DNA of 64,000 nt from Chrysiogenes arsenatis DSM 11915. Its GTDB lineage: Bacteria; Chrysiogenota; Chrysiogenetes; Chrysiogenales; Chrysiogenaceae. The notes below the pieces were generated by a model. The model had not been told where the DNA came from. It saw only the letters and a list, made by a program, of their open reading frames with translations, and did not search any database. Location of the stretch: contig NZ_AWNK01000006.1 of assembly GCF_000469585.1 (NCBI RefSeq), positions 246,178-310,177 of the forward strand, written 5' to 3'. Positions 54,144 through 62,619 of this stretch are shown piece after piece. The position numbers were made by a program, and so were the translations under genes. Position 1 is the first letter of the stretch. The number at the start of each line of letters is the position of its first letter.

Positions 54144-54159
54144 TGGCATTGCCGTTGCT
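54144..54159 (+). promoter_or_regulatory. Sigma-54 (-24/-12) promoter of nifB
   Basis: TGGCATTGCCGTTGCT fits the TGGCAC-N5-TTGCW consensus at all but one position. Transcription would begin near 54170, 27 bases before the nifB ATG at 54197. The in-frame ATG at 54143 is part of this promoter and cannot be the start. Confidence 0.8.
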
Positions 54160-54196
54160 CTACTGCTTCGCATCCTGTTACCCATTGGAGGTTTCC

Positions 54197-55153
54197 ATGC
54201 AGCCAGTTCTCCCACAAGATGCCGCCGCGATTGCCGAGCACCAGCGGATTCGCGCTCAGATAGAAAAACACCCCTGTTACTGTAAATCAGCGCACACCAA
54301 ATTTGCGCGCATCCACCTGCCGGTAGCGCCGCGCTGCAATATTCAGTGCAACTACTGCAATCATAAGTACGACTGCTCCAACGAATCGCGCCCCGGCGTC
54401 ACCAGCTCCATTCTCTCGCCACAAGCCGCCATCGAACGTCTGAAAATGACGATGGAGCAAGTACCAAACCTCAGCGTTGTCGGCTTTGCCGGCCCCGGTG
54501 ATGCCCTCGCCAACCCCGAAGAGGTCTTTGCCACCGCCAGCATGGTACGAAGCCTGAACCCGGATCTCATCCTTTGCCTGAGCACCAACGGCCTCGCTCT
54601 GCCAGAGCTGGCGGATGAAGTCATTGCCCAGAAGTTCGGCCACGTTACCGTTACCATGAATACCATCAATCCAGCGATTGGTGCTGACATCTACCGTTGG
54701 GTCAAAGATGGCACTATCACCTTGCACGGCGAAGAAGGCGCAGCGCTCTTACACGAACGGCAACTCGCTGGCATTCGCCGCCTCACCGCCGCTGGAGTAC
54801 TCGTCAAAGTCAACACGGTTATGATTCCTGGCATTAACGACACCGATATCCCCAACGTCGCCAGCACGATTAAAGCCGCTGGCGTCTTCATCCACAATAT
54901 CATCCCACTGATTTGTCAACCGGAACACGGAACCGTTTTTGGCGAAATGGGGATTCGCGAACCGCAACATCAAGAGATTGTGGCCGTCCGCAAAGCCTGC
55001 GGGGTTATTATGGGCGGGGCGGATCGCGTGATGAGCCACTGCAAACAGTGCCGTGCCGATGCCATCGGCATGCTGGGAAAAGATATTACGCTCAACCAAC
55101 CCGCCGCCCATGGTGGCTGCAAAAAACAAGGCGATCAGAAGATCGCCGGATAA
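54197..55153 (+). CDS. nifB: FeMo-cofactor biosynthesis radical SAM protein NifB (core only)
   Basis: A 318-residue radical SAM enzyme that builds the carbide-containing NifB-co precursor of the nitrogenase cofactor. The SAM cluster motif is CNIQCNYC (C-x3-C-x2-C), preceded by HPCYCKSAHTKFARIHLPVAPR and followed by CNHKYDCSNESRPGV. Near the end, MSHCKQCRADAIGMLG supplies the other conserved cysteines. It lacks the NifX/NafY-like C-terminal domain found on longer NifB proteins. ATG 54197 behind GGAGG. First of a nifB-mop-nifA series. Confidence 0.95.
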   Translation: MQPVLPQDAAAIAEHQRIRAQIEKHPCYCKSAHTKFARIHLPVAPRCNIQCNYCNHKYDCSNESRPGVTSSILSPQAAIERLKMTMEQVPNLSVVGFAGPGDALANPEEVFATASMVRSLNPDLILCLSTNGLALPELADEVIAQKFGHVTVTMNTINPAIGADIYRWVKDGTITLHGEEGAALLHERQLAGIRRLTAAGVLVKVNTVMIPGINDTDIPNVASTIKAAGVFIHNIIPLICQPEHGTVFGEMGIREPQHQEIVAVRKACGVIMGGADRVMSHCKQCRADAIGMLGKDITLNQPAAHGGCKKQGDQKIAG

Positions 55154-55173
55154 TCACAAAGGGAGAAATGACC

Positions 55174-55461
55174 ATGAAAATGCACAACCATCACCTTATT
55201 CGCGGCACCGTTGAAGATTTAAGCGTAGGCCATGCCATGGCGAGCGTTACTGTCCGTTCAGGCAAACGACTGATCCACATGATGCTCACCACAGGCGAAG
55301 CCTTCCGCGCCGGCGTCGAGTTAAACCGCGACATTTACTGCCTGATTGAAGGGAAAAGCGTCACCCTTTTTCGCGATGCCAGCGAGTACTTTCGCCTCTT
55401 TGCGCGCAACCACCAAGTGCTGGAATGCTCCGTCGCTCACGACAAAGTGCACAGTTTCTAA
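55174..55461 (+). CDS. Single Mop-domain (molbindin-like) protein
   Basis: A 95-residue protein. RGTVEDLSVGHAMASVTVRSG and YCLIEGKSVTLFRD resemble one Mop/TOBE-like unit, the fold that binds molybdate or tungstate as multimers. It lies 20 bp after nifB, before nifA, so molybdate storage or sensing for nitrogenase is a reasonable inference. Start ATG 55174 is eight bases behind GGGAG; the ATG at 55168 is too close to that site. About 30 residues longer than minimal molbindins at its C-terminus. Confidence 0.75.
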   Translation: MKMHNHHLIRGTVEDLSVGHAMASVTVRSGKRLIHMMLTTGEAFRAGVELNRDIYCLIEGKSVTLFRDASEYFRLFARNHQVLECSVAHDKVHSF

Positions 55462-55467
55462 GCGAAT

Positions 55468-55506
55468 TGTCACAATAGCGACACCACCACTGTCACAGAG
55501 CGAACA
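55468..55506. promoter_or_regulatory. Two tandem NifA upstream activator sites before nifA
   Basis: TGT-N10-ACA occurs at 55468-55483 and again at 55491-55506, 23 bases apart. They are 43 to 66 bases upstream of the nifA -24/-12 promoter. Two sites in register suggest NifA activates its own gene. Confidence 0.7.
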
Positions 55507-55548
55507 ATCATGTACGTAACTATCTCATGAATAATACGATGCGAGTTT

Positions 55549-55564
55549 CGGTTCACTCATTGCA
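55549..55564 (+). promoter_or_regulatory. Sigma-54 (-24/-12) promoter of nifA
   Basis: CGGTTCACTCATTGCA: GG and TTGCA are perfectly spaced; the -24 half is weaker than in nifB. Predicted start near 55575, 27 bases before ATG 55602, the same leader length as for nifB. Confidence 0.65.
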
Positions 55565-55601
55565 GTTTCGTAACGACACGGCACTTCAGAAAGGTGAAAC
55601 C

Positions 55602-57221
55602 ATGGAAACACGCAGTAATTACTACAAGCTGGCACTCGAAACAGTGTATGAAGTCAGCAAAGTGCTCTCATCGAATTACCAATGCTCAACAACTATGCAA
55701 GGCGTTCTCAGCATTGTCTGCAATAACCTGAATATGCGACGCGCCATGATTATGCTTTACGACGATGAAACGCGTGAACTTACGCTGAAAGCTTCCGTTG
55801 GCCTTTCAACGAATATGATCGGCGCGCTACGCTACCGCTTGAACGAAGGGGTGGTCGGTAAAGCATTCCGCCACGGCATGTCGATTCTTGTTCCCGATAT
55901 TTCCGACGAACCAGGCTTTTTAAACCGCGTCGAACGCGAAATGAGCGACGAAAAACTCAGCTTCTTGGCAGTTCCAATCAAAGAAGGCTCCAATGAGTAC
56001 GGCGTTTTGACTGTCGACAAACCAACTGCCGAAATTTTCAGCTATTCAACAGAGTTTGACATGCTAAAAATGATCGCAACGTTGATTGCCTCGTTTTTAC
56101 GCAAGTCAAATTTTATCACCCATGAATGGCAACAAATCGGCGCCGAGCGCGACCGCCTCAGTCAGGAAGTACTCGGGCGCTTCCGTATGAGCGGACTCAT
56201 TGGGCGCGGCAAAAACATGCGCAAAGTGTTCGAGCAGATTCAACTCATGTCGCGCAGCCGCTCCAACTGCCTGATACGCGGCGAATCAGGCACCGGCAAA
56301 GAGGTGGTCGCAAAAACTATTCATTATAACTCTGCCCGCTCCCACAAACCGTTTGTTGCCATTAACTGCGCGGCTATCCCCAAAGAACTCTTGGAAGCGG
56401 AATTATTCGGGCATGAAAAAGGGGCGTTTACGGGAGCCTTAGCGCGTCGCAAAGGGAAGTTTGAACTCGCTGACGGCGGCACACTTTTTCTCGACGAAAT
56501 CGGGGATATGCCGCTCGATGCGCAAAGCAAGCTGCTGCGCGTCCTTCAGGAAAAATCACTGGAACGCGTCGGTGGTAACGAAGTGATCCCCGTTGATGTC
56601 CGCGTCATCGCTGCCACCCATAAGCCACTGGAAACCATGGTGCAAGAAAAAACCTTCCGGCTCGACCTCTACTATCGCCTCAACGTCCTGATCATCGAAC
56701 TCCCCCCACTGCGCGAACGGCGCGAAGATATTCCCCTACTTGCCCAACATATCGTCGATAAAATTAACAACACCTACGAAATGCAGCTCAAGATCGCGCC
56801 ACAACTCTTTGCACCGCTGAGCCGCTGCTGCTGGCCGGGCAATATTCGCGAACTGGAAAACTGCTTGGAGCGCGCTGCTCTCAATGCTACCGATAACATC
56901 ATCCGCACTGCCGACCTGCTCTGTGGCCGACACGAACCATGCCCTTCGCAGATTATCGGCCATGCCACGAATGATGCCATCGCGCCGCAGGTGGCAACTC
57001 TAAAGCACAGTAATGCCATCAGTGCTGCTAAAAAAGTTGATCATAGCGAGCCAAACCATGAGCGGATGCGCTTTGAACAAGGTGACGAAATAGAAGCGGT
57101 CAGCCTCGCCCTGCGCCGCTCAGGGTACGTGCAAGCCAAAGCCGCCCGCACCCTAGGTATAACCGTCCGCCAACTGCGATACCGGATTCAAAAATACTCC
57201 ATCGAAGTGAAACGCTTCTAA
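55602..57221 (+). CDS. nifA: Nif-specific sigma-54 activator NifA
   Basis: A 539-residue activator: GAF domain (about 25-165), AAA+ domain (about 205-430; GESGTGKE Walker A, GAFTGA sigma-54 loop, GTLFLDEIG) and a C-terminal Fis-type HTH ([19 protein letters not shown]). The interdomain region has Cys409, Cys421, Cys441 and Cys447, spaced C-x11-C-x19-C-x5-C, close to the C-x11-C-x19-C-x4-C of oxygen-sensitive NifA proteins. Direct redox sensing without NifL is therefore likely. ATG 55602 follows AAAGGTGAAACC; ATG 55527 would lie upstream of the predicted transcript start. Confidence 0.93.
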   Translation: METRSNYYKLALETVYEVSKVLSSNYQCSTTMQGVLSIVCNNLNMRRAMIMLYDDETRELTLKASVGLSTNMIGALRYRLNEGVVGKAFRHGMSILVPDISDEPGFLNRVEREMSDEKLSFLAVPIKEGSNEYGVLTVDKPTAEIFSYSTEFDMLKMIATLIASFLRKSNFITHEWQQIGAERDRLSQEVLGRFRMSGLIGRGKNMRKVFEQIQLMSRSRSNCLIRGESGTGKEVVAKTIHYNSARSHKPFVAINCAAIPKELLEAELFGHEKGAFTGALARRKGKFELADGGTLFLDEIGDMPLDAQSKLLRVLQEKSLERVGGNEVIPVDVRVIAATHKPLETMVQEKTFRLDLYYRLNVLIIELPPLRERREDIPLLAQHIVDKINNTYEMQLKIAPQLFAPLSRCCWPGNIRELENCLERAALNATDNIIRTADLLCGRHEPCPSQIIGHATNDAIAPQVATLKHSNAISAAKKVDHSEPNHERMRFEQGDEIEAVSLALRRSGYVQAKAARTLGITVRQLRYRIQKYSIEVKRF

Positions 57222-57288
57222 AGACTGGCGATTGCCTCCTCGTACTATTGGTGCTATTTTTGTCGCATACCAACGCAAGGAGAGCAGC

Positions 57289-57861
57289 ATGAAAGTAGTC
57301 GCGTTCAATGGAAGTCCGCGCCAAGGCGGGAACACCGAAATACTGCTTCAGGCCGTATTGACACCCATCAAAGCCGCCGGCATTGAAACAGAACTCGTTC
57401 AAATCGGCGGCCAAGCCTTACGTGGCTGCGTGGCCTGCATGCACTGCCGCACCAAGCACCCCGGACGCTGCGGCATCACCAACGATCAAATGAACAGCTA
57501 TATCGAAAAAATGCGCGAAGCCGATGGCATCCTGCTCGGTTCGCCGACTTACTTTGCCGATGTGACCAGCGAAATGAAAGCATTGATCGACCGTGGCGGC
57601 TACGTCACCCGCGGCCATAACGCCGAGCTGAAACGCAAAATCGGTGCTGCCGTCGTAGCCGTGCGCCGCGGCGGTGCCACACATGCCTTTGACACCATGA
57701 ACCACTTCTTCCAAATCTCACAAATGATTATCCCCGGATCAACCTACTGGAATATGGGCTACGGATTGCACCCCGGCGATGTCCTCGGCGACAGCGAAGC
57801 GCTCAAGAACATGCAGGATCTTGGTGAAACTATGGCGTGGCTGCTGAAAGCTACCCGGTAA
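57289..57861 (+). CDS. Iron-sulfur flavoprotein (NADPH-dependent FMN reductase fold)
   Basis: A 190-residue flavodoxin-like protein. FNGSPRQGGNTEILLQ binds the FMN phosphate, and LLGSPTYFADVTSEMKALIDR is the second flavin loop. The compact cysteine motif C-x2-C-x2-C-x7-C (GCVACMHCRTKHPGRC) is that of Isf-type proteins with a [4Fe-4S] cluster. Likely a redox carrier or O2/peroxide-handling reductase. ATG 57289 six bases behind AAGGAG. An imperfect -24/-12 sequence (TGGTGCTATTTTTGTC, 57249-57264) precedes it, without a NifA site. Confidence 0.87.
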   Translation: MKVVAFNGSPRQGGNTEILLQAVLTPIKAAGIETELVQIGGQALRGCVACMHCRTKHPGRCGITNDQMNSYIEKMREADGILLGSPTYFADVTSEMKALIDRGGYVTRGHNAELKRKIGAAVVAVRRGGATHAFDTMNHFFQISQMIIPGSTYWNMGYGLHPGDVLGDSEALKNMQDLGETMAWLLKATR

Positions 57862-57914
57862 GCGGTAAAATGTAATGGGCAATGACCGCTACCTGAAGCG
57901 AGGGAGGTGGATTG

Positions 57915-59087
57915 ATGCCAAAGAAGCTACAGAATGATATTGATGGGCACAGGCAAAATAAAACCACGCAAGGCCAAGGGCGGAAGCGGCGGGATAATAG
58001 CAAACACCAAGGGGTGATTATGCCGGTTCCTGTTGGTTCTGTGGAGTTGCCGGATGACTATATCGACCTCTTGAAACAAGTTAAGCAACGGGTAAAGACC
58101 GAACGGCTGAAAGCTGTTTTGTCTGCTAATACTGCTCAGATACTCATGTATTGGGATATCGGACATGATATTCTGCGCAAGCAGGATCAGGCGGGTTGGG
58201 GAACGAAGGTTGTTGACCGGCTTGCGTGTGACTTGAAAGACGCTTTTCCGGAGATGAATGGATTTTCTGCTCGCAACCTCAAATATATGCGGAAATTTGC
58301 AGAGGAATGGCCGGATCGTGCAATAGTGCAACGCACCGTTGCACAAATACCCTGGCGCAGCAATTTAACCCTTTTGGAAAAAATTAAGGATTCGAAATTA
58401 CGGCTTTGGTATGCTGAGCAAACCATTACAAATGGCTGGAGCAAAAATATTTTGGCTGTGCAGATAGAAACAAAGCTGCATAAACGAACCGGACAGACAG
58501 CTAATAATTTTCAAGCAACTTTGCCGCCAGATGATTCCGATATGGCGAACCAGATATTTAAAGATCCGTATCTGTTTGATTTTCTGGGAACTGCGGAGGT
58601 ACGCAAAGAGGCCGAGCTGGAAAATAAGCTTATCGAACATCTGGAAAAATTTCTACTGGAGCTTGGTCAGGGATTCGCTTTCGTTGGGAGACAAGTCCAT
58701 ATGGAAGTGGGTGGCGACGATTTTTATATCGACTTGCTTTTTTATCACTTAAAGCTGCGCTGTTATGTGGTGGTAGAACTAAAAGCCGGAAAGTTCTGCC
58801 CTGGCCATGTGAGCCAATTAACTATGTATATGAATATTGTCGATGACTTGCTTCGCCATCCGGATGATAAGCCCACCATCGGCCTGCTACTGGTCAAAGA
58901 GAAAAATCATACCGTTGCTAAATATGCACTTACAGGCAATACCAAGCCTATTGGTGTCGCCGAGTGGGAGCAACACATCACCGAATCTTTACCGGAAGAC
59001 CTTCAGCCGAGCCTGCCATCCATTGAGGAAATTGAGAAAGAATTGGACAGGGAGACAGAAGGCGGAGAAGGAGATGACCAAGTCTAA
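57915..59087 (+). CDS. DUF1016 (YhcG-type) PD-(D/E)XK nuclease-domain protein
   Basis: A 390-residue protein: N-terminal helical DUF1016 region (about 50-200, with YWDIGHDILRKQ and FSARNLKYMRKFAEEWP) and a C-terminal nuclease fold (about 215-345) whose DDFYIDLLFYHLKLRCYVVVELK carries the catalytic D...ExK pattern. Such proteins are predicted DNA nucleases, often found in mobile or defence contexts. The gene is richer in A/T than its neighbours, suggesting transfer. ATG 57915 behind GGGAGGTGGATTG. A charged N-terminal tail (QGQGRKRR) may bind nucleic acid. Confidence 0.88.
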   Translation: MPKKLQNDIDGHRQNKTTQGQGRKRRDNSKHQGVIMPVPVGSVELPDDYIDLLKQVKQRVKTERLKAVLSANTAQILMYWDIGHDILRKQDQAGWGTKVVDRLACDLKDAFPEMNGFSARNLKYMRKFAEEWPDRAIVQRTVAQIPWRSNLTLLEKIKDSKLRLWYAEQTITNGWSKNILAVQIETKLHKRTGQTANNFQATLPPDDSDMANQIFKDPYLFDFLGTAEVRKEAELENKLIEHLEKFLLELGQGFAFVGRQVHMEVGGDDFYIDLLFYHLKLRCYVVVELKAGKFCPGHVSQLTMYMNIVDDLLRHPDDKPTIGLLLVKEKNHTVAKYALTGNTKPIGVAEWEQHITESLPEDLQPSLPSIEEIEKELDRETEGGEGDDQV

Positions 59088-59177
59088 ATCTCGACACCAA
59101 AATGCTCATTTTCATCTCACATCACGAACACAATATGATATATCAACACTCAAATTAACGCCCCACAGGAGCTTCGC

Positions 59178-59732
59178 ATGTCACATCCTGTCGCCGATCC
59201 TTTCCGCCACAAACTCGAAGTAAAAATCCAACTGATGGCGGGCGGCCTGCTCCCCTGCTATGCCTACGAAGGCGATGCTGGGATGGACTGCTACGCTCGC
59301 CTGGACCGCGACCTGATTCTGACACCACTCCCTTGGGCAGCCAGCGCCGACCAAGGTGTTGCGCAAGTACGGCAATGGTGCATCGAAAGCAACATCAATC
59401 CCGACGAAATACAAATCGCGCTGAAATTCCCCATCCCACTCGGCTTTGCCGTTGAGCTTCCCGAGGGCTTTGAGGCACAAATCCGCCCGCGTAGCGGCCT
59501 CAGCCTGCAAGGGCTTTTCTGCCTCAACTCTCCCGCCACTATTGATAGCGGTTACCGTGGCGAAGTACACTTTATTGCCGCCAATATGGATACGCAACCG
59601 TTCTACATTGGTCAAGGAGCACGCATCTGCCAAATGCTCATCCTCCCCGTACCGCGCATCAATCTTGTTCTCTCCGATTCCCTTTCCGCCTCGCAACGCG
59701 GCACCAAGCGTTTTGGTTCCAGCGGCATATAA
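59178..59732 (+). CDS. dut: dUTP diphosphatase (trimeric type) with an insertion
   Basis: A 184-residue dUTPase with motifs in order: GDAGMDCYA (1), RPRSGLSLQG (2), ATIDSGYRGEV (3, with the catalytic Asp), GARICQMLI (4) and RGTKRFGSSG (5). It removes pyrophosphate from dUTP. About 20-25 extra residues sit between motifs 1 and 2 (ADQGVAQVRQWCIESNINPD), making it longer than the usual 150. ATG behind CAGGAGCTTCGC. The ATPase gene begins right after its stop. Confidence 0.88.
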   Translation: MSHPVADPFRHKLEVKIQLMAGGLLPCYAYEGDAGMDCYARLDRDLILTPLPWAASADQGVAQVRQWCIESNINPDEIQIALKFPIPLGFAVELPEGFEAQIRPRSGLSLQGLFCLNSPATIDSGYRGEVHFIAANMDTQPFYIGQGARICQMLILPVPRINLVLSDSLSASQRGTKRFGSSGI

Positions 59733-62156
59733 ATGGCACAGAGCGCGTGTCACCACTGCCTCCTTCCTGTCACCACGGAAGCCGCTATTCACGAAACCGT
59801 TGATGGCGAAGAGCGGCTTTTCTGCTGCAAAGGGTGTCAAGGTGTATACCACGTTATTCACGATGCTGGGTTTCAGGCTTTCTACGCGAAGCGGAACGAC
59901 TGGCAACCCGGCCCGCCGGAAGAGGCTGGTGATATCGCCGCCGAGCTCGTCGCCCCTTTTATCCGCACCACCGAAGATGGCGAGCAGGAAATTGATCTGA
60001 GCATCGGCGGCATCCGCTGTGCCTCGTGCATTTGGCTGGTAGAACATTTCGTTGGAAAAACCGCTGGCGTTACTACCATTCGTGTCAACTACGCCACCCA
60101 CCGCGCGCGCCTGCGCTGGAATCCCGCACTCACCGATATTCGCACCTTGCTACGGCAGATTTTTTCGATCGGCTATCATCCCGTCCCCTTCACGCAGTCT
60201 GATTACGAAGCGCGCTTACAACACGAAAAGCGCGACCTGCTGATCCGCTTCGCTTCTGCTGGACTCTTGACCATGCAACTCATGCTCTACACTTTTGCGC
60301 TCTACGCCGGATATTTTCAGGGAATGGAGCCTCTTTATCGCACGGCTATGGAAGTTATCGCGTGGGGACTGACCACACCAGTGCTGTTCTATTCCGGCGC
60401 GCCATTTTGGCAGAGCGCGTGGTCTGGCATGAAAAATCGCACCCTGAACATGGACTTCCTGATCGTCCTCGGCTCGGCCAGCGCCTACTTCTACAGTATC
60501 ATCGCCGTGTTTGTTGGTCGTGAAATCTACTTTGATGTTACGTGCATGATCATCTCGCTCATTCTGCTGGGGCGCTTAATTGAAGCGGGAGCCAAAGGGA
60601 GCGCCTGCGACGCTGTGGCCTCGCTGTTTCGCCTGCAACCAAAAGATGCGCGCCGTTGGGAAAACGGTCAGGCAACACTCGTACCGCTGGAATCGTTGCG
60701 CGCCGGCGATCTGGTCGAAATTCTCCCAGGAAGTTCGATACCGCTCGACGCACACGTGGTCGAAGGGATTTCAGAAGTGGATGAATCAATGCTAACGGGC
60801 GAATCGATGCCCGTTACCAAACAACAGGGCGACGAACTGATTGGCGGCACCATGAACCGCTATGGCCGCTTGGTCGCGCAGGTGGTACGCACTGGCGAGG
60901 CCACCGTACTGGCGCAGATCATCCGTACCGTCGAAGAGGCACAAAACCGTAAAGCGCCTATCGAAACCGTGGCCGAGCGGGTCGTTACGTGGTTTACACC
61001 TGCCATTGTTGCCCTCGCCGTGCTGACTTTTGTGGGATGGTATTGGAGTGGCGGCGAATTTATCCCCGCCCTGATGACCGGCGTTGCCGTATTGGTTATT
61101 TCCTGCCCCTGCGCGCTGGGACTCGCTACGCCGCTCGCAATCCTTGTTTCGACCACTTCGCTGTCGCGCCGCGGCATCATGGTTAAAGGGGGCGATGTCA
61201 TGGAAAGTGCCGCGCGCGTGCGCCACATCTTTTTTGATAAAACTGGCACACTGACCGAAGGGAAACCCCAACTGGTAGCGGCGCTCAGCACATCGGCCAC
61301 ACTCAGCCGCGAAGCGCTCATCACCCTTGCAGCCGCCGTTGAACGCTCGTCGGAACACGTTTTGGCGCAAGCTATCGTGCAAGCGGTTCCCGCAGGAAGA
61401 TCATTCCCGCAAACCGAAGGCTTTCAGGCACATCCCGGCCAAGGGGTTAGCGCTACCGTGGAGGGAGCACAAGTACTGGTTGGCAAACGGGGGTTTTTGC
61501 AAATGTCAGGCATTGTTATCACGCAGGAACAGGCAGAAGAATGGAACGCTTTCGCCGCCACAGGGAAAACCACCGTTGGCGTCGCACGTTCTGGGATATT
61601 GCTGGGACTTTTAGCCATTGCCGATACGGTTCGCGCTGAAGCCGCCAGTGCCATCAGCCGCCTGCAGCAGCAAGGCAATCAAGTGGTCATGCTGACTGGT
61701 GATAGCGCACTGGTCGCTTTGCACGTAGGGGAATCGCTCGGTATCGCACCGGAAAACTGCCGCGCCGAACTGAGCCCACTAGATAAATCGACTCACATTC
61801 GCACCGCCAAAGAACGTGGCGAATACGTCGCGATGGTCGGCGACGGCATTAACGACGCCCCTGCGCTGATCGAAGCGCACGTTGGGATTGCTGTCGGCAA
61901 AGCGACGGATATTGCACTGGAAAGCGCCGATGTCATTTTCATGCGCCCAGATATTGCCCTGCTCCCACCTTTTTTGCGGCAATCGCGCCGCACACTCTCG
62001 ATCATCCGGCAAAACCTTTTCTGGGCGTTTTCGTACAATGTCGTAGCGATACCGCTGGCCGTCACTGGATTTATCCATCCGGTTATCTCAGCCGCTATGA
62101 TGGCCATCAGCTCGCTGATCGTGGTGGGGAACTCGCTGCGACTAAAAAGGAGCTGA
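59733..62156 (+). CDS. Heavy-metal P1B ATPase, CcoI/FixI-like copper exporter
   Basis: An 807-residue P1B ATPase. A Cys-rich N-terminal metal domain (CHHC, FCCKGCQGVYHVIH) and a heavy-metal-associated domain (GGIRCASCIW) precede the membrane core with CPC (ISCPCALGLATPL), the TGES actuator loop, DKTGTLTEG phosphorylation site and GDGINDAPALIEA. N-terminal pattern and size match CcoI/FixI, which supply copper to cbb3 oxidase; no oxidase genes are in the window, so that role is inferred. Starts immediately after dut. Confidence 0.9.
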   Translation: MAQSACHHCLLPVTTEAAIHETVDGEERLFCCKGCQGVYHVIHDAGFQAFYAKRNDWQPGPPEEAGDIAAELVAPFIRTTEDGEQEIDLSIGGIRCASCIWLVEHFVGKTAGVTTIRVNYATHRARLRWNPALTDIRTLLRQIFSIGYHPVPFTQSDYEARLQHEKRDLLIRFASAGLLTMQLMLYTFALYAGYFQGMEPLYRTAMEVIAWGLTTPVLFYSGAPFWQSAWSGMKNRTLNMDFLIVLGSASAYFYSIIAVFVGREIYFDVTCMIISLILLGRLIEAGAKGSACDAVASLFRLQPKDARRWENGQATLVPLESLRAGDLVEILPGSSIPLDAHVVEGISEVDESMLTGESMPVTKQQGDELIGGTMNRYGRLVAQVVRTGEATVLAQIIRTVEEAQNRKAPIETVAERVVTWFTPAIVALAVLTFVGWYWSGGEFIPALMTGVAVLVISCPCALGLATPLAILVSTTSLSRRGIMVKGGDVMESAARVRHIFFDKTGTLTEGKPQLVAALSTSATLSREALITLAAAVERSSEHVLAQAIVQAVPAGRSFPQTEGFQAHPGQGVSATVEGAQVLVGKRGFLQMSGIVITQEQAEEWNAFAATGKTTVGVARSGILLGLLAIADTVRAEAASAISRLQQQGNQVVMLTGDSALVALHVGESLGIAPENCRAELSPLDKSTHIRTAKERGEYVAMVGDGINDAPALIEAHVGIAVGKATDIALESADVIFMRPDIALLPPFLRQSRRTLSIIRQNLFWAFSYNVVAIPLAVTGFIHPVISAAMMAISSLIVVGNSLRLKRS

Positions 62157-62172
62157 AAACGCATCCTGACGA

Positions 62173-62619
62173 TCAACGCAGCTGCAATTGAAGCGAAAGA
62201 GTGACGAAAGTTCGTGCACTATCGTCATCAACTCGCTCTAACGTTCCATCCATCAGCAACCACGGCAATGCCGCCAACTCCTCTAAGAACCGATACAGCG
62301 CCTCGGGATTCTGCACGTTGCGCAGTACCAGCACTAGCCCACCATTCTCCTGCCGCTCAATGTTTTCCAAAAACGGTTGCAGTCGGTGGTTCTGCACACG
62401 ATGATTAACCTCATCCAACAATGACCGTGACTCCAACACGCCTTGCTGCCTTAATTCCAGATAACGCTGTGCTAGCCTCTCGACCTGCGTAACCTGACTG
62501 CGAAACTCAGCGCGTTCGGCATTTAGCTGCGCCGCCTGCCACGCAAAGCCACCAGAAACGACTACCGCAACGGCCAACAAAACAAAAGCGATACGCACTG
62601 GAAATGATACCTTACTCAT
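62173..62619 (-). CDS. gspM: Type II secretion GspM-like protein
   Basis: A 148-residue inner-membrane protein: one helix (about 9-28), a short coiled coil (about 30-60) and a ferredoxin-like periplasmic domain (about 85-148). Topology and position after gspL identify it as GspM, which binds GspL in the inner-membrane platform. Its ATG overlaps the gspL stop (ATGA). Sequence similarity alone is weak, as usual for GspM. Confidence 0.7.
   Translation of the reverse strand: MSKVSFPVRIAFVLLAVAVVVSGGFAWQAAQLNAERAEFRSQVTQVERLAQRYLELRQQGVLESRSLLDEVNHRVQNHRLQPFLENIERQENGGLVLVLRNVQNPEALYRFLEELAALPWLLMDGTLERVDDDSARTFVTLSLQLQLR

Noticed and set aside
54143-54196. Upstream ATG extension of nifB
   Set aside because: The ATG is part of the -24 promoter element and would lie before the transcript start.
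55527-55601. Upstream ATG extension of nifA
   Set aside because: It lies upstream of the -24/-12 promoter and has no ribosome site.
59181-60101. Minus-strand open frame (306 codons) opposite dut and the copper ATPase
   Set aside because: Both plus-strand genes have full family motifs; this frame has none.
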